A DNA stretch of 33,763 nt from contig NZ_JAHEBC010000007.1 in NCBI RefSeq assembly GCF_024642405.1, positions 1 to 33,763 of the forward strand, given 5' to 3'. Source of the DNA: Algoriphagus sp. Lineage in GTDB: Bacteria; Bacteroidota; Bacteroidia; Cytophagales; Cyclobacteriaceae. Position 1 is the stretch's first letter, and every line of letters begins with the position of its first letter. Shown here one piece after another: positions 7,762 through 16,944 of the stretch. The translations under genes were made by a program, and so were the position numbers. The notes below the pieces were generated by a model. That model was not told where the DNA came from, ran no database searches, and saw only the letters and a program-made list of their open reading frames with translations.

Positions 7762-9855
7762 TTGTCTGGCATTTTTGATACGAAAATAGAATTCCTGAAA
7801 GGAGTTGGCCCTCAACGAGCGGCACTCCTTAATAAGGAATTAAATATTTTCACCTATGGAGAACTGATCCAGCATTATCCCTTTAGATACGAAGACCGAA
7901 CCCGATTTTTTAAAATTCGAGAACTGAGCCCTGAGCTTGAAAATGTTCAGATTGTTGCCAAAATCCGAAAAGTCGAACTCATTGGAGTTGGAAATAAACG
8001 AAGGCTGGTAGCCCATGTTGCGGATGAGACGGGGGAAATGGAAATGACCTGGTTTAAGGGGATTCAGTGGGTTCAGAAAAAACTTCCAGCTGGTGCAGTT
8101 TATATTTTCTTCGGAAAACCTGCCCGCTACGGAAGCAAATGGAGTATCGCTCATCCGGAAATGGAGCCCCTAAGTGCAGCCAATGAACAAAGGAATAATT
8201 TCCAGCCGGTTTATTCTACCACAGAAAAATTACGCGGCAGATTTCTAGATTCAAGGGGTGTCTCCAAGATTATGGAAGTGCTGGTTCAGGTATGTTTTCC
8301 ACATATTTACGAAACCATGCCAGCTGAAATCCTTCATCAATATCAGCTTATTGACAAAAAAGAGGCAATCAAACAGATTCACTTTCCATCAAATCCTGAC
8401 TTGCTTCATAGAGCCCGTAAACGACTTAAGTTTGAGGAATTTTTTTTCCTTCAGCTGAGGCTTTTAATGTTAAAATTAACTCGTACTGAAAAATTCAAAG
8501 GACAGGCTTTAGGAAATACAGAATTGCTCACGGAGTTTTATAATGATCACATTCCCTTCGAACTTACAAATGCCCAAAAACGAGTGATTCGGGAAGCTTT
8601 TGCCGATATGAAATCAGGGAAGCAGATGAATCGCCTGATCCAAGGGGATGTGGGGAGCGGAAAAACCATGGTTGCTTTTATTTGCATGCTGATTGCGATC
8701 AGTTCTGGAGCACAAGCTTGCCTGATGGCACCAACTGAGATTTTGGCCAATCAGCATTACGAAGGGCTAAAGGAATATGCAGACATGATGGATTTGGAAA
8801 TTGAAATTCTCACAGGATCGGTCAAAAAATCCAAACGGAAAGTCATCCATGAAAAGCTACTTTCCGGGGAACTGAAAATTCTGATTGGAACACATGCCCT
8901 TTTGGAAGATGTGGTTCAGTTCCAAAACCTAGGTTTGGCAATTGTAGACGAGCAGCACCGATTTGGTGTAGCGCAGCGGGCAAAGTTGTGGGCTAAAAAT
9001 GAAGAATTCATCCCGCATGTTTTGGTGATGACAGCTACTCCAATTCCCAGAACTTTGGCCATGACGCTTTATGGTGATCTGGATGTCTCGGTAATCGATG
9101 AATTACCAGCGGGCAGAAAGCCTATTCAAACAGTCCATAGATATGATAAAGACCGCTTGAAAGTCTTTGGTTTTATTAATGAAGAAATCAAAAAAGGAAG
9201 ACAGGTATACATTGTTTATCCTTTGATCGAAGAGTCAGAAACATTGGATTTAAAAAATGTCATGGATGGATTTGAAAGCATTTCCAGAGCATTTCCCAAT
9301 TACCCGATCAGTATAGTGAATGGCTCCATGAAAGCAGATGCCAAAGACTATGAAATGCAACGCTTTGTAAAAGGAGAGACCAAAATCATGGTAGCCACTA
9401 CAGTTATTGAAGTAGGTGTGAACGTCCCAAATGCTTCCGTAATGGTCATCGAAAATGCAGAACGATTTGGTTTATCACAATTGCACCAGCTTCGAGGAAG
9501 AGTTGGAAGGGGAGCAGAACAAAGCTACTGCATTCTGATGAGCAAATACGAGCTATCCAAAGAAGGGAGAGTAAGATTGGAAACCATGGTCCGAACAAAT
9601 GATGGCTTTGAAATCGCCGATGTGGATTTGAAGCTACGCGGACCAGGTGATTTGATGGGAACCCAACAAAGTGGTGTCACGGATTTGCTGATAGCAGATT
9701 TAAGTAAAGACGCTCCGATTTTGACTTTGGCAAGAGATGCCGCACAGCAACTATTGGCTCAGGACCCTACACTAAGTTTATCTGAAAATGCACCTGTTCT
9801 TCGACAAGTGAAGCAGCAGAAGAAAACTGCTGTGAATTGGAGCAGAATCAGTTAA
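7762..9855 (+). CDS. recG: ATP-dependent DNA helicase RecG (TTG start)
   Basis: LKGVGPQRAALLNKEL wedge/OB N-terminus, helicase motifs LIQGDVGSGKTMVAF, VDEQHRFGVAQRAKL, MTATPIPRTLAMTLYGDLDVSVIDELPAGRKPI, LRGRVGRG. Confidence 0.97.
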   Translation: MSGIFDTKIEFLKGVGPQRAALLNKELNIFTYGELIQHYPFRYEDRTRFFKIRELSPELENVQIVAKIRKVELIGVGNKRRLVAHVADETGEMEMTWFKGIQWVQKKLPAGAVYIFFGKPARYGSKWSIAHPEMEPLSAANEQRNNFQPVYSTTEKLRGRFLDSRGVSKIMEVLVQVCFPHIYETMPAEILHQYQLIDKKEAIKQIHFPSNPDLLHRARKRLKFEEFFFLQLRLLMLKLTRTEKFKGQALGNTELLTEFYNDHIPFELTNAQKRVIREAFADMKSGKQMNRLIQGDVGSGKTMVAFICMLIAISSGAQACLMAPTEILANQHYEGLKEYADMMDLEIEILTGSVKKSKRKVIHEKLLSGELKILIGTHALLEDVVQFQNLGLAIVDEQHRFGVAQRAKLWAKNEEFIPHVLVMTATPIPRTLAMTLYGDLDVSVIDELPAGRKPIQTVHRYDKDRLKVFGFINEEIKKGRQVYIVYPLIEESETLDLKNVMDGFESISRAFPNYPISIVNGSMKADAKDYEMQRFVKGETKIMVATTVIEVGVNVPNASVMVIENAERFGLSQLHQLRGRVGRGAEQSYCILMSKYELSKEGRVRLETMVRTNDGFEIADVDLKLRGPGDLMGTQQSGVTDLLIADLSKDAPILTLARDAAQQLLAQDPTLSLSENAPVLRQVKQQKKTAVNWSRIS

Positions 9856-10022
9856 TTGACGAAGTACGATTTTGGATTTACGTAGCTTTACTGCACCTCA
9901 ACCCTTATTATCAAGAATTTGCCGAATTGAAAAGTTAAGTGCGTGAATAGGTGTTTTAAATAGTAAATCTAAATTCAAAAAAATTGATTGGCGATTCACT
10001 CAACAAACTTCTTTCAGTTCCT

Positions 10023-10349
10023 TTATTTTTTCTTGGAAAACATTCCTCCAATTCTTCTGAAAATCTGCTTCTCTTTTTCCCAGAAGAAATTAAACTGTCC
10101 GAACAAAAAACCATAAACCAAAAGGAAAATCTGATAAAGTGGCAGAACTAATAAAAGATAGAGCAAGGTATTCCAAAACCCTCCTTTTTCCACACCAAAA
10201 AAGTCCAGTATCGGTGCTTTGATGAAAAGGATGGTAAAGCCTGTACAGGCAAAAACCAACAAAACCATAATCACTTGAAAAATACTCTTCAATTGCCATT
10301 TGGTTTGGAGTCTATGAAGGAAATCAGGTCTGTCTTTTGGTTTTGACAT
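10023..10349 (-). CDS. DUF6787-like small membrane protein
   Basis: 108 aa with two TM segments and a conserved-looking FLHRLQTKWQLKSIFQVIMVLLVFACTG N-terminus. Confidence 0.6.
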   Translation of the reverse strand: MSKPKDRPDFLHRLQTKWQLKSIFQVIMVLLVFACTGFTILFIKAPILDFFGVEKGGFWNTLLYLLLVLPLYQIFLLVYGFLFGQFNFFWEKEKQIFRRIGGMFSKKK

Positions 10350-10352
10350 TCA

Positions 10353-10360
10353 CAAAAGTA
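10353..10360 (-). promoter_or_regulatory. Candidate -7 element (TACTTTTG) for the 10023-10349 gene
   Basis: Exact TAnnTTTG on the minus strand just upstream of 10349; no clear -33. Confidence 0.3.
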
Positions 10361-10380
10361 GTTACAATGATTCTAAATAA

Positions 10381-10405
10381 AAGAGCCGGTAATGTACCGG
10401 CTCTT
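10381..10405 (-). terminator. Terminator for aspartate kinase gene
   Basis: Perfect 10-bp stem aagagccggt/accggctctt with 5-nt loop, followed by a T-rich tract on the minus strand. Confidence 0.8.
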
Positions 10406-10409
10406 AATT

Positions 10410-11729
10410 TTACCAGGAAAAAACTCCTGTATTTAATTTTTGCAATGCTTCATTCTTATAAGTGGCATCCACGAGTAGGGAAACATTATGTCTGCTGCCT
10501 CCATAAGAAACCATTCGCACAGGAATATCTTCCAAAGAATCCATCACAGCTTTAATCACTCCTTTAGTTTCCGAAATCTGATTTCCAACGATACAAACAA
10601 TTGCTTGATTATTATCTACTTCTACAGAACCTAGCGTTTCTAATTCAGCTACAATTTGATCCAAATGGCTCAAATCATCTATTGTCACGGAGACAGCCAC
10701 CTCCGAAGTGGTGATCATGTCAATCGGAGTTTTGTATTTTTCGAAAATTTCGAAAACTCTGCGTAAGAAACCATAGGCCAAGAGCATCCGGCTAGACTTG
10801 ATTTTAATCGCCGTAATTCCATCTTTTGCAGCAATCGCTTTCACTCCAATCGCATCCACTTCAGCTTTGATCAATGTTCCGTGAGCTTCAGGCTGCATGG
10901 TATTCAGCAATTTCACAGGCACATTATACAATTGGGCTGGCCAGATAGAGGCTGGATGAAGGATTTTTGCTCCGAAATAAGCCAATTCAGCCGCTTCATC
11001 AAATGACATAACTGCAATTGGTCTGGTTTTTTCAACGATTCTTGGATCATTGTTATGCATTCCATCGATATCTGTCCAGATTTCGCAGGCAGAAGCCTGG
11101 ATGGCTGCTGCAACCAAAGATGCGGTGTAATCGCTTCCTCCACGCTTTAGGTTATCGACTTCATTTCGGTGATTTTTACAGATATATCCCTGCGTCACAA
11201 AAATCCTTTCTCCTGGATATTCTGCTAAAATTGCTTTGAGTTTTTCAGAAATTTTTCCCAATTCCGGTTCTGAGTTTTCATCAATACTCATAAAATCTAG
11301 AGCCGGTAGAAATACTGCCGGAATATTCAATTCTTCCAAAAGCGTATAAAATAGCTTGGTAGAAAGTAATTCTCCCTGAGCCAAGATATCTCTGTTGATC
11401 GCTTCATTGAAAGAAATCTTCAATAGGATATTCAAAAACTCAAAATGCTCTTTGATAATCTCTTCGGCTTTGACCCGCGCTTCTTCTGTCTTCAGCAATT
11501 CTTTGTAGAAAACTAAATAATGTGCATGTAGCGTATCAATTCTTTCCTTGGCAAGGATTTTATCAGCGGCTGCCAACGCTTCCCCGATACCTACCAGGGC
11601 ATTAGTGGTGCCTGAGAGAGCAGAAAGAACAACAATCGTAGGTTCATCACCTCTGGTGATCAAGTCTTTCACCTGATGCATTCGCTCGGGTCGACCTACG
11701 GAGGTCCCTCCGAATTTCATGATTTTCAT
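10410..11729 (-). CDS. lysC: Aspartate kinase (monofunctional, C-terminal ACT domains)
   Basis: MKIMKFGGTSVGRPERM, FVTQGYICKNHRNEVDNLKRGGSDYTASLVAAAI, EIWTDIDGMHNNDPRIV. Confidence 0.93.
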   Translation of the reverse strand: MKIMKFGGTSVGRPERMHQVKDLITRGDEPTIVVLSALSGTTNALVGIGEALAAADKILAKERIDTLHAHYLVFYKELLKTEEARVKAEEIIKEHFEFLNILLKISFNEAINRDILAQGELLSTKLFYTLLEELNIPAVFLPALDFMSIDENSEPELGKISEKLKAILAEYPGERIFVTQGYICKNHRNEVDNLKRGGSDYTASLVAAAIQASACEIWTDIDGMHNNDPRIVEKTRPIAVMSFDEAAELAYFGAKILHPASIWPAQLYNVPVKLLNTMQPEAHGTLIKAEVDAIGVKAIAAKDGITAIKIKSSRMLLAYGFLRRVFEIFEKYKTPIDMITTSEVAVSVTIDDLSHLDQIVAELETLGSVEVDNNQAIVCIVGNQISETKGVIKAVMDSLEDIPVRMVSYGGSRHNVSLLVDATYKNEALQKLNTGVFSW

Positions 11730-11761
11730 GTAGGGTAAATTGTATAGGTTTGTTAGCGTAT

Positions 11762-12238
11762 TTAGAATCCCAGCATTTTTACTGCTGTAATTGCAGCTTC
11801 ATCGCCTTTATTGCCATGTTTTCCACCTGCACGGTCCAAAGCCTGCTGCTGCGTATTGGGAGTCAAAACTCCAAAAATCACCGGTTTGTTATATTTCAGG
11901 CTGACATTGGTAATGCCATGTGCCACTGCGTCGCAGATAAAATCGAAATGCTTTGTTTCGCCCTGGATCACGCATCCCAGACAGATCACTGCATCGATGC
12001 TTTCCTCTTGTGCGAGCCACTGAGCCGCAAGCGAGAGTTCAAAAGATCCAGGAACATTCTTTCGGATGATATTTTCTTTTTTTGCTCCATGCTGTAGCAA
12101 GGTTTGCAAAGCACCTGAATATAGTGCTTCTGTCACTTCTTCATTCCATTCCGAAACTATGATTCCAAAAGTTTTGGAACTGATATCTGTTAAATTTTTA
12201 GACGAATGATCACTTAGGCTTTTTAAGGAAGTTGCCAT
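11762..12238 (-). CDS. ribH: 6,7-dimethyl-8-ribityllumazine synthase
   Basis: VPGSFELSLAAQWL, DAVICLGCVIQGETKHFDFICDAVAHGI, KPVIFGVLTPNTQQQALDRAGGKHGNKGDEAA. Confidence 0.96.
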   Translation of the reverse strand: MATSLKSLSDHSSKNLTDISSKTFGIIVSEWNEEVTEALYSGALQTLLQHGAKKENIIRKNVPGSFELSLAAQWLAQEESIDAVICLGCVIQGETKHFDFICDAVAHGITNVSLKYNKPVIFGVLTPNTQQQALDRAGGKHGNKGDEAAITAVKMLGF

Positions 12239-12270
12239 AATCTCAAATTTTTAAAAGGTATAGACAAAAA

Positions 12271-12297
12271 AAGAGTAAGACTTTTGGCCTTACTCTT
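12271..12297 (-). terminator. Terminator after the TPR gene
   Basis: Stem aagagtaag/cttactctt with a T run on the minus strand, between 12325 and ribH. Confidence 0.75.
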
Positions 12298-12324
12298 CTC
12301 TTTAGTATGCTTTTTAGAGCAGCA

Positions 12325-13047
12325 TTATTGAGCGGCAAGACCTTCTAGGCGCGCCTTGTGTTTTCGTGCTGCAGAAAACTCATAAGATTCAAAGTATTTT
12401 TCTTCGATCTCTCCATAAGCCTCTATTGCATTCTGAATCTGACCAGCTTCTTCATATGCAATCGCCAATTTTGCCAAATACTTAGGAGTAAAGAATTTAT
12501 TAGGCTCATAAGAAGTCGCCTTACTGAAGTAAGAAATTGCTTGATCATTATTACCTAATTCCAAATAAGCATCACCTATCAAAGAATATGCTTGCCCTTG
12601 GATCAAATAATCATCGGAAGAAAATTGCTCTAATTCTGTAATTGCTTCTTCAAACTTTCTCTCGGAAAGATAAATGGATCCAATGTAGAAATGTGCCAAA
12701 TTTGCAGCATCCGTTCTTGGATACTCTTCCACAATGGATAAGAATCCTGAATTAATACCGTCTCCATTAAGCGCAAATTCTGCTGAATCTTGCTCATAAT
12801 AATAAACTGCCTGAAACATTTCTGCTTGGGCAGCCTTGTTTTGGTTTTGGGTATTGATTTGGAAAAACAGGATACCTCCTATCAATATGATTGCAGCCCC
12901 TAATACCCCTGCTAATATTTTACTGTTCTTCTTTAAAAAAGCTTCACCTCTGGATAATCTGTCTGCTATTTCTTCAGGATTCTCCAGAATATCAGTCTGA
13001 TGGTGAGGATTTACTTTTTTAGATTGTTTCGTTGCCATGATACTCAA
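12325..13047 (-). CDS. Tetratricopeptide-repeat protein with N-terminal TM segment (YfgM-like)
   Basis: One TM (ILAGVLGAAIILIGGILFF) followed by TPR-like helices (AYSLIGDAYLELGNNDQAISYFSKATSYEP). Confidence 0.82.
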   Translation of the reverse strand: MSIMATKQSKKVNPHHQTDILENPEEIADRLSRGEAFLKKNSKILAGVLGAAIILIGGILFFQINTQNQNKAAQAEMFQAVYYYEQDSAEFALNGDGINSGFLSIVEEYPRTDAANLAHFYIGSIYLSERKFEEAITELEQFSSDDYLIQGQAYSLIGDAYLELGNNDQAISYFSKATSYEPNKFFTPKYLAKLAIAYEEAGQIQNAIEAYGEIEEKYFESYEFSAARKHKARLEGLAAQ

Positions 13048-13057
13048 ATTTCGACCG

Positions 13058-13087
13058 CAAATATACGCTTTTTATGAATTACACAAA
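13058..13087 (-). promoter_or_regulatory. Bacteroidota housekeeping promoter TTTG-N18-TATATTTG for the TPR gene
   Basis: Plus-strand CAAATATA (13058-13065) and CAAA (13084-13087), spacing 18. Confidence 0.6.
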
Positions 13088-13099
13088 GCCAAATAAAAA

Positions 13100-13128
13100 A
13101 GCCATGAAGCATTTATAACTTCATGGCT
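13100..13128 (-). terminator. Terminator for pdhA
   Basis: Perfect stem agccatgaag/cttcatggct followed by a T run on the minus strand. Confidence 0.8.
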
Positions 13129-13152
13129 CTATGATCAATGCTTTTTTTCTAT

Positions 13153-14172
13153 TTATTCCATCACAAATGGATAGTCTTCTTGAACATAAACATCCTTGAA
13201 AGCGTCCATTCCATCAGGCCAAGGCGATTCTTCAGCAAATTTCACTGCATCAGCCACTTTTTTCTTTACCCTATCCACGATTTCAGAAATTTCTTCTTCA
13301 GTCAAGATTTTATTCTCTTTGATGGTAGACAAAACTTGTTCTACTGGATCTCGCTGTTTATACTCTTCAACTTCCTCCTTGGTCCTGTATTTCTGTGGAT
13401 CAGACATAGAGTGACCTTTATATCGGTAAGTCCTCATCTCAAGTAAGGTAGGACCATCACCTCTTCTCGCTCTTTCTGCTGCTTCAGAAACCGCTTCGTG
13501 AACTGCTTCCACATTCATTCCGTCTACTGCGAATGATGGCATGTCGTAAGATTCTCCAAGAGTTGATAGATCATCAACGTTTGAAGATCTTTTCACTGCA
13601 GTACCCATTGCATAACCGTTGTTTTCGATCACGAAAATTACTGGTGTTTTGTAGAGCATCGCCAAATTTAATGCCTCGTGAAAGGCTCCTTGACGTACTG
13701 CACCGTCTCCCATGTAGGTGATACAAAGGTTTTTAGTTCCCTGATATTTTTCTGCGAAGCCAATACCTAAGCCCATTGGTACTTGAGCACCTACGATTCC
13801 ATGACCTCCCATGAAATTTCTTTCTTTGTCAAAAATGTGCATGGAGCCACCTTTTCCTTTAGTAGTTCCAGTAGCTTTTCCGAAAAGTTCTGCCATTACT
13901 GCTCCAGGATCTGTTCCCAGTCCAAGTGGATGGGCATGACATCTATAAGCGGTGATCCACTTATCATCTTTAGTCAAAGCTGAAATCGCTCCGGATGCAC
14001 AAGCTTCCTGTCCAATATATAAATGACAGAATCCTCTGATTTTTTGTTGACCGTAAAGTTGTCCCGCTTTTTCCTCAAACCTTCTCATTAAGAGCATGCT
14101 CTCATACCAATAAGAATAGGTTTCTTTCGAATATTTTACTTTGGACTTGGTCGCTGCAGTTTTCTTTGCCAT
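13153..14172 (-). CDS. pdhA: Pyruvate dehydrogenase E1 component, alpha subunit (start revised to internal ATG)
   Basis: GQQKIRGFCHLYIGQEACASGAISAL, GKGGSMHIFDKERNFMGGHGIVGAQVPMGLG, YMGDGAVRQGAFHEALNLA, YRYKGHSMSDPQKYR. Start MAKKTAATKS at 14172; the ORF-track start at 14208 is a TTG inside a probable -7 element. Confidence 0.95.
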   Translation of the reverse strand: MAKKTAATKSKVKYSKETYSYWYESMLLMRRFEEKAGQLYGQQKIRGFCHLYIGQEACASGAISALTKDDKWITAYRCHAHPLGLGTDPGAVMAELFGKATGTTKGKGGSMHIFDKERNFMGGHGIVGAQVPMGLGIGFAEKYQGTKNLCITYMGDGAVRQGAFHEALNLAMLYKTPVIFVIENNGYAMGTAVKRSSNVDDLSTLGESYDMPSFAVDGMNVEAVHEAVSEAAERARRGDGPTLLEMRTYRYKGHSMSDPQKYRTKEEVEEYKQRDPVEQVLSTIKENKILTEEEISEIVDRVKKKVADAVKFAEESPWPDGMDAFKDVYVQEDYPFVME

Positions 14173-14205
14173 ATCGTAATGATCAAAATATGCTATTTTA
14201 GGCCT

Positions 14206-14213
14206 CAAATATA
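14206..14213 (-). promoter_or_regulatory. Candidate -7 element (TATATTTG) for pdhA
   Basis: Exact TAnnTTTG on the minus strand 34 nt upstream of the ATG at 14172. Confidence 0.45.
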
Positions 14214-14263
14214 ATCATCCCGACCTAAAAATCAGGCTGCCGCCGAAATAATTCCCCAAACTC

Positions 14264-15361
14264 ATGTACCTCAAGTCTCTGGAGCTCTTACAATTTAAAA
14301 ATCATGAGAAGAACAAGCTGGATTTTTCTCCACAAATTAATTGTATTGTAGGACTCAATGGAAGTGGAAAGACTAATATCCTGGACGGTATCCATTACCT
14401 CTCTTTGACAAAAAGTGCCGTACAATCCAGCGACAGTTTAAACGTCCAGCATGAAAAAGACTTTTTTGCGATCAAAGGTCAATTTGAACTTGCCCAAAAG
14501 CCTTTGGAAATCCGATGCACCGTGGAACTTGGTAAAAAAAAGCTGATCTATCAAAATGGAAAAGCGCTGGATAAAACTTCTGAACATGTAGGACTACTTC
14601 CAGTTGTTTTGATTGCTCCGGATGATACCGATCTGATCAAAGGAGGTAGCGAAGGAAGGCGAAAGTTTTTTGATGGGCTTTTGTCCCAGTTGGATAAAAA
14701 TTACCTACATCAACTCATCCGATATCATCATTTTTTAAAACAAAGAAATGCGCTTTTAAAGAAATTTGCAGAAACAGGAAGAAGAGACTTTACATTATTG
14801 GACAGCTATGATGAGGAATTAATTGCCTTAAGTGCCAGTCTCTCGTTAAGGAGAAATGAGTTACTCCAAGAAGTTGCCCCACTATTACAAAGTCATTATG
14901 CAGATATTTCCCAAGGACAGGAGCAAGTAAGTATTGTTTATAACACAGAAACTTTAAGAGAAGATTTTCATGATTATTTCAAAAGCCTTCGAAAGAAAGA
15001 CCTGATCACAAAAAACAGCAATGCAGGAATTCATAAAGATGATTTCAGCTTTATGATTGGAGATCATCCTATTCGAAAAATCGGGAGTCAGGGACAGCAA
15101 AAGTCTTTTATCATCTCATTGAAATTAGCTCAGTTTAAAATTTTCGAAAAAAAGAAAGGCGAAAAACCAATTTTATTATTGGATGATATTTTTGATAAAT
15201 TAGATGATCTCAGAATCGCCAAAATGATGGAATTAATCTCTCAACATACCTTTGGGCAGATATTTTTGACGGATGCGAGACCGGAGCGGTCGAAAAAGAT
15301 ACTAGGAGAACTAGATTCCGATGTGTCGTTTTTTCACCTTGAAAAAGGGAAAGTGATTTAA
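14264..15361 (+). CDS. recF: DNA replication/repair protein RecF
   Basis: MYLKSLELLQFKNHEKNKLDFSPQINCIVGLNGSGKTNILDGIHYLSLTKS, GRRKFFDGLLSQLD, GSQGQQKSFIISLKLAQF, PILLLDDIFDKLD. Confidence 0.97.
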   Translation: MYLKSLELLQFKNHEKNKLDFSPQINCIVGLNGSGKTNILDGIHYLSLTKSAVQSSDSLNVQHEKDFFAIKGQFELAQKPLEIRCTVELGKKKLIYQNGKALDKTSEHVGLLPVVLIAPDDTDLIKGGSEGRRKFFDGLLSQLDKNYLHQLIRYHHFLKQRNALLKKFAETGRRDFTLLDSYDEELIALSASLSLRRNELLQEVAPLLQSHYADISQGQEQVSIVYNTETLREDFHDYFKSLRKKDLITKNSNAGIHKDDFSFMIGDHPIRKIGSQGQQKSFIISLKLAQFKIFEKKKGEKPILLLDDIFDKLDDLRIAKMMELISQHTFGQIFLTDARPERSKKILGELDSDVSFFHLEKGKVI

Positions 15362-15362
15362 T

Positions 15363-15388
15363 AAAAAAAGAGGCCGAAGCCTCTTTAT
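15363..15388. terminator. Bidirectional terminator between recF and the nucleotidyltransferase gene
   Basis: aaagaggc-cgaa-gcctcttt with flanking A and T tracts. Confidence 0.85.
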
Positions 15389-15389
15389 C

Positions 15390-16295
15390 CTATTTCCACA
15401 AATTCACCGGGTATTCTCCGGCATCATGTAATTGTTTTAGCGCTTGGATCACCACAGGCTTATCTTCTGTGTAAGTGACTCCAAACCAAACTTTCCCTCC
15501 TTTTAAAATTTCAAAGGCAGATTTCCCAGACTGAATCAGGTTATTGGCTACGGTTGGGATATAAAATTCAGATTTAAGATTTTCAAGGTTAGCTGGAAGA
15601 AATTCATTCCACATCTTTTCAATCTCAACGAAAACGTCTTGATGAAAACCCCAGAAGTTCATACTGACTGGTGTATCCTCTGCAATTTCCAGAACTTCAT
15701 TTTCCCCTCTGCTTAGAATCTTGTTTCCTTCCCGGGCGATAGAAGTTCTTTCAATCATCCCGATCAAATGTCCTTTCGTATTGGTAGCACAGACACCACG
15801 ACTGACTGTTCCGTTTTCAGAAAGCACATTTTGGATGGCATAACCTACCATGGCATTCAAATCAGGCTTCACCTCTGTAGTCAGAAATTTCCCTACTTCC
15901 ATAAATGCCTCTCTTCCATAAAAATCATCGGCATTGATCACAGCAAAAGGTTCTTTGATAGCATCTTTCGCACAAAGTACTGCATGGGCCGTACCAAATG
16001 GTTTTTTACGATCTGCTTGCTTTAATTCAGCAGGAACAAAGCTATCCAAAGATTGAACTACAAAGTCAACTTCAATTTTACCCTCCATTTTTGGCAGGAA
16101 CATTTCTTTGGCTTCCTCAAGTATTTCCTTTCTAACGATAAATACCACTTTGCCGAAACCTGCTTGAATCGCATCGTAAATAGAATATTCTAAAATCGTT
16201 TCTCCGCTGGGTCCAAAACCGTCTATTTGTTTATTCCCACCATATCTACTCCCCATTCCGGCAGCTAATACTAAAAGTGTTGGTTTCTTATTCAT
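15390..16295 (-). CDS. Nucleotidyltransferase family protein (sugar-phosphate NTP transferase)
   Basis: LLVLAAGMGSRYGGNKQIDGFGPSGETILEYSIYDA; FAVINADDFYGREAF. Confidence 0.88.
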   Translation of the reverse strand: MNKKPTLLVLAAGMGSRYGGNKQIDGFGPSGETILEYSIYDAIQAGFGKVVFIVRKEILEEAKEMFLPKMEGKIEVDFVVQSLDSFVPAELKQADRKKPFGTAHAVLCAKDAIKEPFAVINADDFYGREAFMEVGKFLTTEVKPDLNAMVGYAIQNVLSENGTVSRGVCATNTKGHLIGMIERTSIAREGNKILSRGENEVLEIAEDTPVSMNFWGFHQDVFVEIEKMWNEFLPANLENLKSEFYIPTVANNLIQSGKSAFEILKGGKVWFGVTYTEDKPVVIQALKQLHDAGEYPVNLWK

Positions 16296-16316
16296 AGTTT
16301 AATCATAATCTGATCG

Positions 16317-16347
16317 CAAAAATAATTTTTTATTGATAGGGGACAAA
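16317..16347 (-). promoter_or_regulatory. Bacteroidota housekeeping promoter TTTG-N19-TATTTTTG for the nucleotidyltransferase
   Basis: Plus-strand CAAAAATA (16317-16324) and CAAA (16344-16347), spacing 19. Confidence 0.65.
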
Positions 16348-16573
16348 CCAAAAAAAGAATCTAATTCCATTATTGGAGTTTCTAATCAAACCCAATTTTT
16401 AAACTATAATATATTTATTTTCACCTTAAAGGTATATTTAGACCCTCAATTCCATAAAATTCTGATTTTTTTGATTTTAGTGGTTATAATTTTAATCAGC
16501 AATAGAATTTGATTTAATTTTTCTATTAACTTCATGCCATTATTTCAATAAACCACTAAATCTATTGTAAAAA

Positions 16574-16912
16574 ATGAAAAAAATAGAGGCTATTATTCGA
16601 ACTTCTCGATTTGACCAAATACATGCTTGTATAGCTGCATTGGGAGTTAAGTTCCTCACTTTTTATGAAGTGAAAGGAATGGGTTTAGAGCATGCTCGTC
16701 AACAGACATATCGTGGAGTTGCCTATGAACCTGCCTACATCCCAAGAACGAAGCTGGAAATTGTTACAGTAGAGGAGCTTGTAGAGCCTGTGATCAATTG
16801 TATCCTTGCCGAAGGCAAAACAGGTGAAATAGGCGATGGGAAAATCTTTGTTTACGATGTGCTAGAAGCATATCGAATTCGAAACACAGACATGGGCGAG
16901 AACGCTCTATAA
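16574..16912 (+). CDS. P-II family nitrogen regulatory protein
   Basis: MKKIEAIIRTSRFDQIHACIAALGV, T-loop TYRGVAYEPAYIPRTKLEIV, EGKTGEIGDGKIFVYDV; directly upstream of amtB. Confidence 0.93.
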   Translation: MKKIEAIIRTSRFDQIHACIAALGVKFLTFYEVKGMGLEHARQQTYRGVAYEPAYIPRTKLEIVTVEELVEPVINCILAEGKTGEIGDGKIFVYDVLEAYRIRNTDMGENAL

Positions 16913-16944
16913 TTTTCATTTTCACTCAAAGAACACTCAAACCT

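Noticed and set aside
7840-8750. ORFs 7840-8154 (-), 8258-8458 (+) and 8547-8750 (-) inside recG
   Set aside because: Alternative-frame shadows of recG.
10090-10555. ORFs 10090-10299 (-) and 10337-10555 (+)
   Set aside because: Overlap the DUF6787-like gene in another frame, and span the lysC terminator and 3' end antisense; no support.
11750-12097. ORF antisense to ribH (115 aa, Cys-rich)
   Set aside because: Antisense to a near-certain RibH CDS; the Cys richness is a by-product of the opposite strand codons.
13138-13983. Plus-strand ORFs antisense to pdhA (13138-13446, 13196-13414, 13533-13721, 13783-13983)
   Set aside because: Phe/Ser-rich antisense shadows of a conserved gene.
16296-16573. 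Intergenic region upstream of PII-amtB considered for a nitrogen-responsive sigma-54 site
   Set aside because: No TGGC-N7-TTGC-type motif found; only the leftward housekeeping promoter is clear.
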